Below, piece after piece: positions 33,668-41,294 of a stretch of 64,000 nt of DNA; the stretch's first letter is position 1, and each line of letters starts with the position of its first letter. The DNA comes from Fulverythrobacter ferritrahens (GTDB lineage: Bacteria; Pseudomonadota; Alphaproteobacteria; Sphingomonadales; Sphingomonadaceae): positions 1-64,000 of the forward strand of contig NZ_JACDXU010000005.1 of NCBI RefSeq assembly GCF_020539485.1, in the 5' to 3' direction. The notes beneath the pieces were generated by a model, which saw only the letters and a list, made by a program, of their open reading frames with translations, did no database searches and was not told where the DNA came from. The position numbers and the translations under genes are program-made.

Positions 33668-35218
33668 ATGACCAACGAAAAAGTCACCGTCCGCGAAGCC
33701 GCCTTCCGCATCTTCCAGCATTTCGGCGTGGATCGCCTGTTCGGCAATCCCGGCAGCACCGAATTGCCGATGCTCAAGGCCATGCCCTTCCCCTATGTCA
33801 TGGGCCTGAACGAGGCTGTGGTGATGGGCATGGCGGATGGCTATGCCCGCGCCACGGGCAAGCCTTCGCTGGTGAACCTGCACAGTTCCGCCGGAACGGG
33901 CCATTCGCTGGGCAATCTCTTCACTGCCTATAAGAACAACACGCCCATCGTGGTCACCGCCGGGCAGCAGGCGCGCAGCATCCTGCCGCATGACCCCTTC
34001 CTGTTCGCGGAACGGGCGACGGAATTCCCCCGCCCTTACGTGAAATTCTCGGTCGAGCCTGCGCGGGCGGAAGACGTGCCGCTGGCGCTTATCCGCGCCT
34101 TCATCACCGCGCTGACTCCGCCGATGGGCCCCGTATTCGTCTCCATCCCGGTGGACGACTGGGACCGCGAATGCGAAATGCCGCTGCTGCCCGAAGTGGC
34201 GCTGACCCGCACGCCCGATGGCGACGGGCTGGAACGGATCGCAAGGATGCTCGACGCGGCCAGCCGCCCCGCACTGGTGCTGGGCACGGGCGTTGCCAAT
34301 TGCGGCGGATGGGAAGATGCCATCGAACTGGCCGAGAAGATCGGCGCCAGCGTATGGGCCGCGCCCTATGCCGCGCGGGAGACTTTCCCCGAAAACCACC
34401 CGCAATTCGCCGGTTTCCTGCCTGCCTGGCGGGATCAGATCCAGACATTGCTCGATCCCTTCGACGCGATACTGGTCGCGGGCGCACCGGTGTTCACCTA
34501 TCATGTGGAGGGCAGCGGGCCGCACTGGCCGCGCCATGCCCAGCTTGCCGCGCTGAGCGACGATCCCAATCATCTGGCCGCCCTGCCCGGCGGTTTCGGC
34601 GTATTGGGCGATGTCGGCGCGGGACTGGCGATCATCTCCGAATTCGCGAAGGAACGCGCGTTCAATGGCCCCAGCCACCAACTGAAAAGCCCCGAGCCCG
34701 CCATGAACGCCCCCTATGTGCTCAAGCGCGTATCGGAGCTGCGGCCCGAGCAGGCCGTGATCGTGGAAGAGGCGCCGACCGCGCGCGGGCCGGAGCATGA
34801 CGTGCTGCCCATCACGCGCGAGGGCGGCTTCTATACCTGCGCCAGCGGCGGCCTCGGCTATTCCCTGCCGGCCTCCATCGGCATTGCCCTGGGCCAGCCG
34901 GACAAGGTGATCGCAATCCTTGGCGATGGCAGCGCGATGTACACGATCCAGGGGCTATTTGCTGCGAAGCTGGAAGCGGCCAATGTCAGCTTCGTGATCC
35001 TGAACAATGCGGCCTATGCCGCGCTGACAGGCTTTTCCGGCGAGTTCGGCATGAACCATGTGCCCGGCTGCGACCTCAGCGGGCTGGACTTCGCTTTGCT
35101 GGCGGAAGGCCACGGCGTGCCCGCCCGCCGCGTGGACACGCTGGGCGAACTGGACGAGGCGCTGGAATGGAGCTTTGCCCAGACCGGCCCTTCACTGCTG
35201 GACATCAGGATCGCCTGA
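33668..35218 (+). CDS. benzoylformate-decarboxylase-type ThDP enzyme
   Basis: The 516-aa protein has the three-domain ThDP decarboxylase layout. It keeps the catalytic set of Pseudomonas benzoylformate decarboxylase: Ser30 (NPGSTE), Glu49, His71 (NLHSSAGTG) and His278 (APVFTYH). GDGSAMYT through NN (about 435-465) binds Mg-ThDP. The start is the ATG 4 bp after the transporter stop. An aromatic 2-oxo acid would be split to an aldehyde plus CO2; vanilloylformate to vanillin would fit the neighbours, although the exact substrate is inferred. Acetolactate synthase is less likely because the His pair is kept. It converges with the gene at 35232. Confidence 0.9.
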   Translation: MTNEKVTVREAAFRIFQHFGVDRLFGNPGSTELPMLKAMPFPYVMGLNEAVVMGMADGYARATGKPSLVNLHSSAGTGHSLGNLFTAYKNNTPIVVTAGQQARSILPHDPFLFAERATEFPRPYVKFSVEPARAEDVPLALIRAFITALTPPMGPVFVSIPVDDWDRECEMPLLPEVALTRTPDGDGLERIARMLDAASRPALVLGTGVANCGGWEDAIELAEKIGASVWAAPYAARETFPENHPQFAGFLPAWRDQIQTLLDPFDAILVAGAPVFTYHVEGSGPHWPRHAQLAALSDDPNHLAALPGGFGVLGDVGAGLAIISEFAKERAFNGPSHQLKSPEPAMNAPYVLKRVSELRPEQAVIVEEAPTARGPEHDVLPITREGGFYTCASGGLGYSLPASIGIALGQPDKVIAILGDGSAMYTIQGLFAAKLEAANVSFVILNNAAYAALTGFSGEFGMNHVPGCDLSGLDFALLAEGHGVPARRVDTLGELDEALEWSFAQTGPSLLDIRIA

Positions 35219-35231
35219 TTAGGTCGTAAAC

Positions 35232-36308
35232 CTAATTGCCTGCCACGGCTGCGGCATCCGTCCGCCTTTTGGCGCGCGATCCGGTTATGGCCTCGGTCAC
35301 CGTGTTCCGCTCGTGGCAGGCATATTCGAAGATCGTGTAGCTCTCGTCGCGGGTCCATTGCAGGTCCGCCGTCCACGGGGCGGTGAAGACGGCGGGATCG
35401 TCATAGGTCATGCGATAGGCAATCGTGTCGCGCCCGGTCCTCGTCAGCCGTTCGGTCACCTTGGCCTCCGGGCCGACCGGAAGGGTGGCGTTTTCCCGAC
35501 CGGGGATGGGGCCTGCGGCACGTTTCGCCAGATCGGTGGTTGCGCTATCGCCGCTGACGATATTGGTCGTCTCGATCACAAGCGTGTCGCCTTCCCAGTG
35601 CCCCCGGCTGTTGCCATGCCATGCGCGCATCTGTGAGGGCCATGGCTCCGTGCGGCCAAGCGGGATCACCCGCGCGCCGAAGGTTTCGAGCTGCAGCACG
35701 ACATAGCCGGGCGACTGGAACACGCGGATGCCGTTATTATAGGGCTGCGGCAACATGACCGCAGGGAAGCCCCGCGTGATGCAGCGTTCGAACGGGTCGA
35801 GATCGCTGATCCAGTTCACCACATCCACTGACCGCCAGGTGGACCGGCCCTTGGCATAAAGCTCTGCCGCTTGTGGAGTGAGCGGCGGCAGACGCCCATC
35901 CGCCGGCCTGACGATCAAGGAGGTGCGCCTGCCGAACGGCGTCGCCCGCAGCCAGTCCGCAAGGCCCGTCGTGCCGCCGCCCCGGAGTTCCACCGTATAA
36001 GCGGCGTCGGATATTTCGGCCTCGCGCAGCCGTTCGGCGAATTCCTTGTCGGTCAGTTCGGCGCGAGTTCCCATTTCCGCCGGGCGCTCAAGCCGGATAC
36101 GGGCATCATTGATATTCTGGAGCGGCCAGGTCCCGCGAAGATCGGGATCGCCCCATGGCGTCTTCGGCATATCCGAATCCGGCGCCACCAACGGGGCGGC
36201 GGTGGCGCCGACCGGGGGCGACTGCGCTCCGGCCCGGTCATTGGCGACAACGAATGTCACTGCCGATACCGCGCAGCAAACAGGGATCAGGCGCAATATC
36301 CGGATCAT
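35232..36308 (-). CDS. secreted protein of unknown function
   Basis: The 358-aa product from the ATG at 36308 (GGGGGATT upstream) has a signal peptide ending near VVANDRAGAQ. The mature part begins PWGDPDLRGTWPLQNIND and later has HGNSRGHWEGDTLVIETTNI and a tail with CHERN. Proteins with this GxW...EGDTLVVET pattern are frequent in sphingomonads and acidobacteria and have no known role. It ends 14 bp from the ThDP-enzyme stop, where a small ATTAGGT/ACCTAAT hairpin lies. It may be related to the partial protein at the left edge. Confidence 0.78.
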   Translation of the reverse strand: MIRILRLIPVCCAVSAVTFVVANDRAGAQSPPVGATAAPLVAPDSDMPKTPWGDPDLRGTWPLQNINDARIRLERPAEMGTRAELTDKEFAERLREAEISDAAYTVELRGGGTTGLADWLRATPFGRRTSLIVRPADGRLPPLTPQAAELYAKGRSTWRSVDVVNWISDLDPFERCITRGFPAVMLPQPYNNGIRVFQSPGYVVLQLETFGARVIPLGRTEPWPSQMRAWHGNSRGHWEGDTLVIETTNIVSGDSATTDLAKRAAGPIPGRENATLPVGPEAKVTERLTRTGRDTIAYRMTYDDPAVFTAPWTADLQWTRDESYTIFEYACHERNTVTEAITGSRAKRRTDAAAVAGN

Positions 36309-36457
36309 TCGAATCCCCCACACAGCCAGGCCATGTGTATGCAAGTGCTATCCCGATGACGCGCCTACAGCCAGCAAAAATCAGTGCGCGCGGCGGCGAT
36401 AGTGGATGGCAATGGGGCCATCACAGCGCGTGTTTGCAGGCGATGTAATCGCCAAAG

Positions 36458-36490
36458 AAAAAGGCGCGCCTCCAGCGGGGCGCGCCTTTT
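36458..36490 (-). terminator. terminator of the hflK-hflC-degP operon
   Basis: A perfect 12-bp stem (AAAAGGCGCGCC with GGCGCGCCTTTT) and an 8-nt loop are followed leftward by TTTCTTT, 25 bp after the protease stop. Confidence 0.92.
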
Positions 36491-36514
36491 CGTAATGGCC
36501 TGTGGCCTGTTGGA

Positions 36515-38050
36515 TCAGCGCAGGCGCACGGGGATGAAATCCTGCGGACGGCGCAGCGGCTTCACCTGCAGCAGCACCGCATCGCGGCCCGCATCCTTGG
36601 CGGCCTTAACCGCAGCTTCCAGTTCTGCCACCGAGGTGATCGGGTTGTTATTGACGCCCAGCACCACGTCGCCGCGCTGCAGCTTGCGGCCCGCATCGGC
36701 GTTGGCATCCACGGCGTCGATCACCGCGCCCTTGGTGCCGCTGGGCAGGCCGAGCTGGCCCGCGATCTGCGGGGTCAGTTCGATGGCGCGCACGCCCAGT
36801 GACTTCTCCAGCACGCCTTCGGCCTGTTCCGGCGCGGGCTGGCCCGGCTGGGGCTTGCCTTCCGGATCGAACACGCGGCCGGCCAGTTCTTCCTCGCTTG
36901 GGCGCTTGCCGACCGTGGCGGTCAGGCTCAGCTTCTGGCCCTTGCGCAGCACTTCCAGCGGCACGCGGGTACCCGGCGCGATATTGGCGACGAGGTAGGA
37001 CAGGGTCTGATCCGGCGTCACGTTCTGGCCATTGACCTTCAGCACGATGTCCCCCGCCTGCAGCCCGGCCTTGTCCGCCGGTTCGCCGGGTTCGACCGAC
37101 TGGATGAATTCGCCGCGATTGCTAGGCACACCCAGCGATGCTGCAATATCCTCGTCCATCGGACGAATGCGGACGCCGAGATAGCCACGCTCGATCACCT
37201 GGCCCTTCATCAGCTTCTGCACGATCGGCTCGGCGATTTCGGCGGGGATCGAGAAGCCGATGCCCACGCTGCCGCCCGAAGGCGAGAAGATCGCATTATT
37301 GATGCCGATCACCTGACCCTGCATGTCGAACAGCGGGCCGCCCGAATTGCCCCGGTTGATCGAGGTATCGGTCTGGATATAGCGGTCATAGGCGCCGCCG
37401 CTGCCGGTGTTGCGATAGACGGCCGAGATGATGCCCGCCGTTACCGTGCCGCCAAGGCCGAAGGGCTGACCGATGGCGATCACCCAGTCACCCACGCGGG
37501 ATTTGCGGGAATCGCCGAACTCCACGAAGGGAAACGGCTTGGCACGTTCGATCTTCAGCACGGCAAGATCGGATGCGGCATCATTACCCACCAGCGTGGC
37601 GGGATATTCGGTGCCGTCGGTCAGGGTGACGGTGATCTGTTCCACCTTGCCCTGCCCATCTGCGGTGATGACATGGTTATTGGTGACGACATAGCCATCC
37701 GCCGAGATCAGGAAGCCGGAGCCGAGCGACTGCGCCTCACGCGTCTGCGGCACGCCGCCGCCGCGCGGGGTGAGGCCGCCGAACAGGTCACCGAAGGGGC
37801 TCCCCGCGAAGGGGTTGGTGTTCACGGTGATGCGCTGGCGGGTGGAGATATTGACCACCGCGGGCTGCAATTGTTCGGTCAGGTCCGCAAAGCTGGCCGG
37901 GGCGCCTGCCCGCGGCACGACATGCTGCATCCGGCTTTCGTCATTCTGGGCGACCTGTGCCCCGGCAGGATGACCGGTGATAAGAGAAATGGCCGCGCCG
38001 CCAATCAGCAGCGCCGATGAAAATCCATAAGCGTAACGCACGGGCTTCAC
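36515..38050 (-). CDS. Do-family periplasmic serine protease (DegP/MucD)
   Basis: The 511-aa protease-chaperone has a signal peptide and a trypsin-like domain with His126 (TNNHVI), Asp161 (DAASDLAVL) and Ser236 (GNSGGPL). Two PDZ domains follow (GYLGVRIRPMDE onward and the C-terminal SLGVRAIELTPQ region). It degrades or refolds misfolded envelope proteins. The start is taken as GTG at 38050 because it gives a compact signal sequence; in-frame ATGs at about 38110 and 38104 remain possible. It follows hflK and hflC on the same strand, a common alphaproteobacterial arrangement. Confidence 0.94.
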   Translation of the reverse strand: MKPVRYAYGFSSALLIGGAAISLITGHPAGAQVAQNDESRMQHVVPRAGAPASFADLTEQLQPAVVNISTRQRITVNTNPFAGSPFGDLFGGLTPRGGGVPQTREAQSLGSGFLISADGYVVTNNHVITADGQGKVEQITVTLTDGTEYPATLVGNDAASDLAVLKIERAKPFPFVEFGDSRKSRVGDWVIAIGQPFGLGGTVTAGIISAVYRNTGSGGAYDRYIQTDTSINRGNSGGPLFDMQGQVIGINNAIFSPSGGSVGIGFSIPAEIAEPIVQKLMKGQVIERGYLGVRIRPMDEDIAASLGVPSNRGEFIQSVEPGEPADKAGLQAGDIVLKVNGQNVTPDQTLSYLVANIAPGTRVPLEVLRKGQKLSLTATVGKRPSEEELAGRVFDPEGKPQPGQPAPEQAEGVLEKSLGVRAIELTPQIAGQLGLPSGTKGAVIDAVDANADAGRKLQRGDVVLGVNNNPITSVAELEAAVKAAKDAGRDAVLLQVKPLRRPQDFIPVRLR

Positions 38051-38179
38051 GTCCTTTGTTCCTCTCGTATAGGCGCCTCGCGGCGCTTGCTCGGGCCGTG
38101 GCATTCTCATGCGCCTGTGGCCTGAACTGAAATTGAATGACAATCGTAGTCGGCCCGGAAGCCGCGCCAAAAGCGGGTT

Positions 38180-39025
38180 TTAGCGGCGGCCCCGGAACTG
38201 ACGGAGATATTCGTTATCGGGCGAAAGGATGATCGAGCTTTCCGACTCGGTGGAGGCGAAAGTCGTATCGTAGCTCTGCATCGCGCGGTAGAAATCGTAG
38301 AATTCCGGATCCTTGCCGAAGCTCTGGGCATAGATCTTCGCTGCCTGGGCATCGGCCTCGGCCCGGATGATCTGCGCGTCGCGCAGGCCCGTGGCCTTGG
38401 TGGTGGCGGCTTCCTGTTCACGCGCGGATTGCATGCGGGCAAAGGCGGATTGCAGCGGAGAACCCTGCGGCAAATCGGCCCGCTTGATCCGCACATCCAG
38501 CACCTGCGCGCCATATTCACGCGCTTCTTCATCCAGCTTGTTGCGGATATTGTGCATGGTGGTGCCGCGTTCCGCCGTCAGCAGCGAGGCGAAGCTGCGG
38601 CGGCCCAGTTCCTGGCGCACGACCGAGCTGAAGATGGGTGAAAGCTGGGCTTCCACATTCTCCGTCGTGCCGACGGTGCGGACCATCTTCACCGGATCGA
38701 TGATGCGATAGCGGGCATAGGCATCCACTTCCAGCCGCAGCTGATCCGTGGAAAGCACCTGCTGGGGCTGCATGTCCAGATCGCGCACGCGCTTGTCGAT
38801 GCGCTGCACCCTTTCGAAGAAGGGAATGCGCCACACGATGCCCGCGCCGGTTTCGCCATAGGCGGTTTTCGGCTTGAAGCGGTTGACCACGCGCACCGGC
38901 TCACCGGTACGGATGATCACGGCCTGTTCCTGTTCCGGCACCACGACGATGCTGGACAGCACGGCTGCCGCCACCACGACCAGGCCGATGATCGCAACCT
39001 TGTAGTTCTGCCACACGGTGTTCAT
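38180..39025 (-). CDS. hflC: HflC, SPFH-domain regulator of FtsH
   Basis: The 281-aa protein has one N-terminal membrane helix (VAIIGLVVVAAAVLSSIVVV) and a periplasmic SPFH/band-7 domain, with a long Ala/Glu/Arg coiled coil near residues 190-245. With HflK it forms the cage around the FtsH protease and limits its action on membrane proteins. It begins 3 bp after the hflK stop. Confidence 0.96.
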   Translation of the reverse strand: MNTVWQNYKVAIIGLVVVAAAVLSSIVVVPEQEQAVIIRTGEPVRVVNRFKPKTAYGETGAGIVWRIPFFERVQRIDKRVRDLDMQPQQVLSTDQLRLEVDAYARYRIIDPVKMVRTVGTTENVEAQLSPIFSSVVRQELGRRSFASLLTAERGTTMHNIRNKLDEEAREYGAQVLDVRIKRADLPQGSPLQSAFARMQSAREQEAATTKATGLRDAQIIRAEADAQAAKIYAQSFGKDPEFYDFYRAMQSYDTTFASTESESSIILSPDNEYLRQFRGRR

Positions 39026-39028
39026 CGC

Positions 39029-40210
39029 TTACTGCCCTCCCGCAGGCTTGGCGGCGGCCCGCTTCTTGATTTCAGGCAGGGGCAGATAAGGCGTCACGCC
39101 ATTGGTCTCCACAATCGTCTTGTCGGTACGGCTGAGCACGCGCTCCATGGTTTCGTAATACATGCGCCGGCGGGTCACCTCGGGGGCGAGCCGGTATTGC
39201 TCATAGACCTTGTCGAAGGCCGCAGCATCGCCCTGCGCGCGGGCAAGCACCTGCTGCGCGGCGGCTTCGGCCTGGTTCTTGTAGGTTTCTGCTTCCTGCT
39301 GCGCGGCGGACACGGCCTTGAAGGCTTCTTCCACTTCGGTCGGCGGATCGGTCTTGCGGATTTCCACGCCCTGGATCTGCACGCCCGAACGATAGGCATC
39401 GAGCACGTTCTGCATCCGCGCGCGGACATTGGCCTCGATATTGGCGCGGCCCGCACCGGAAAAGACGCTGTCCAGCGGCTCTTCCGCAACGGAAGCGCGC
39501 ATCGCAGCCTCCGCCACTTCGCGCACGGTATTTTCCGGCTCCGCCAGCTGATAGCGGAACTGCGTCAGATCCTTGATGCTCCAGCGCACGAGGTAGGACA
39601 GGTTCACCAGATTCTGATCGCCCGTCAGCATCAGCTTCTGCGTATCGCCATCGGGAATCTGGAAGATCCGGATTTCGGAAACCTGCTCCACATGCACATC
39701 CTGGATCGGCCAGGGCAGAGTGAGCGAAATGCCCGAACCGATGGTGCGCGAATATTTGCCGAAGGTGGAAACGATCCCCTGCTCCTTCGGGCCGAGCTGA
39801 TGCACCATGGAGAAGGCCAGCCACAGGGCGACCACACCGGTAACGATCAGCGGCATCCAGCTGCGCCCGCCGGGTGCGGGGGGCAGGCGGAAATTGGGCG
39901 GGCCACCGGGGCCGCCCTGCCTGCGACGCGGGCCTTCGGGGCCGCGCTGTTTGAAGATGTCCTCTATGCTGGCGGAACGGCGAGGTTCACCGTCACCGGG
40001 ATCGCTCCTGCCACCGGGAAGCCAGGGATTGCGCGGCCCGCGCGGGGGCTCACTGCCCTGCCCGCCGCCGCTGTCGCCGCCTTCGCCGGAGGGTTCACCG
40101 CCAGAGGAAGTGTTGCCCTTGCCATCATCCGCACCGCCGCTGCCGCCCCAGGGGCTCTTGCCTGCCATGGCGAGCGCGATGCGATCGAAAAATCCGCCCA
40201 TTCGTTCCAT
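39029..40210 (-). CDS. hflK: HflK, SPFH-domain regulator of FtsH
   Basis: The 393-aa protein has a disordered Gly/Pro/Arg-rich N-terminal tail of about 115 residues. A membrane helix (WMPLIVTGVVALWLAFSMV) and the SPFH domain with coiled coil follow. It partners HflC. The ATG at 40210 is used; an ATG three codons later is an alternative. The gene is divergent from the Mrp-type ATPase with under 100 bp between starts. Confidence 0.95.
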   Translation of the reverse strand: MERMGGFFDRIALAMAGKSPWGGSGGADDGKGNTSSGGEPSGEGGDSGGGQGSEPPRGPRNPWLPGGRSDPGDGEPRRSASIEDIFKQRGPEGPRRRQGGPGGPPNFRLPPAPGGRSWMPLIVTGVVALWLAFSMVHQLGPKEQGIVSTFGKYSRTIGSGISLTLPWPIQDVHVEQVSEIRIFQIPDGDTQKLMLTGDQNLVNLSYLVRWSIKDLTQFRYQLAEPENTVREVAEAAMRASVAEEPLDSVFSGAGRANIEANVRARMQNVLDAYRSGVQIQGVEIRKTDPPTEVEEAFKAVSAAQQEAETYKNQAEAAAQQVLARAQGDAAAFDKVYEQYRLAPEVTRRRMYYETMERVLSRTDKTIVETNGVTPYLPLPEIKKRAAAKPAGGQ

Positions 40211-40303
40211 GGCCCCACTTATAGGCACGAAATCCGCGAAAAACAGGGTGGGGTTTGCAGATTTTCCCTGCAAGCCCGGTCGAGCTTCGCTAACGGGGGT
40301 GGG

Positions 40304-41272
40304 ATGAGTATGGAAGAAACCCTGAAAAGCCGCCTTCCCGCCAAGGCGCTGGAGCGGCTGCAGACCCTGCGCCTGAACGATGGTGTTGCCACCCTGATCC
40401 TCGATGCCAGCGGCCTCGATGCCCTTGCGCGCGACAAAATGGAGATCGCCGTGCGCGATACTCTGCGCGATGCCGAGGGCGTGAGCGAAGTGCGCGTGGC
40501 GCTGATGGCCGACAAGGCCCCGCCCGTGGCGCGGCGCATCATTGCCATCGGTTCGGGCAAGGGCGGTGTGGGCAAATCCACGCTGACCGCCAATCTGGCT
40601 GTCGCCCTGAAGAAGGCAGGCCGCAAGGTCGGCGTAGTGGATGCGGATATTTACGGCCCCTCCCAGCCGACGCTGCTGGCCAGCCAGGGCGAGAGGCCGC
40701 GCGCGGAAGGCAACAAGCTGATCCCGGTGCCCAGCGCGGCGGGCATTCCCGTGCTGTCGATGGGCCATCTGGTGGAACCGGGCAAGGCCATCGCCTGGCG
40801 CGGGCCGATGGCGGGCAATGCGCTGGGCCAGCTGATCGATGCCGAATGGGGCGATGTGGACCTGCTGCTGATCGACCTGCCGCCGGGCACGGGCGATGTG
40901 CAGCTGACCATGCTGCAACGCTTCAAGCCCGCAGGCGCGGTGATCGTTTCCACGCCGCAGGATCTCGCCCTGATCGACGCGACCCGCGCGATGCAGCTGT
41001 TCGAGGCGGGACAAGTGCCGATCATCGGCATTGTGGAGAATATGGCGGGCTATATCTGCCCTCATTGCGGCGAAGTGTCCGATCCCTTCGGCCATGGCGG
41101 GGCGGAAATCGCCGCGCGGGAAAAGGGCGTGAATTTCCTGGGCCGCGTGCCGCTGGCGATGGAAATCCGCATGGCGAGCGATGCGGGCACCCCGCCCGCC
41201 GCCGGGGACGGGGCGGAAGCCGCGGCCTTTGCCGATATTGCCGCCCGGCTTTCGGACTGGCTCGGGGCCTGA
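40304..41272 (+). CDS. Mrp/ApbC-type iron-sulfur carrier ATPase
   Basis: The 322-aa protein has an N-terminal DUF59-like domain (RLQTLRLNDGVATLILDASG) and a deviant Walker A, GSGKGGVGKST, near residue 83. DADIYGPSQPTLL and the C-terminal metal-binding CPHC follow. It is thought to carry Fe-S clusters to apoproteins in the cytosol. Two ATGs lie six bases apart; the first (40304) is used, next to GGGGGTGGG. A molybdenum hydroxylase subunit follows 22 bp downstream, an Fe-S/Mo connection that may or may not be functional. Confidence 0.94.
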   Translation: MSMEETLKSRLPAKALERLQTLRLNDGVATLILDASGLDALARDKMEIAVRDTLRDAEGVSEVRVALMADKAPPVARRIIAIGSGKGGVGKSTLTANLAVALKKAGRKVGVVDADIYGPSQPTLLASQGERPRAEGNKLIPVPSAAGIPVLSMGHLVEPGKAIAWRGPMAGNALGQLIDAEWGDVDLLLIDLPPGTGDVQLTMLQRFKPAGAVIVSTPQDLALIDATRAMQLFEAGQVPIIGIVENMAGYICPHCGEVSDPFGHGGAEIAAREKGVNFLGRVPLAMEIRMASDAGTPPAAGDGAEAAAFADIAARLSDWLGA

Positions 41273-41294
41273 CGCAACCGGGGGGAGGCACGCC

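Noticed and set aside
35218-35236. ATTAGGT/ACCTAAT hairpin between convergent stops as a terminator
   Set aside because: Stem is only 7 bp and AT-rich with no T-run; too weak to annotate as a terminator.
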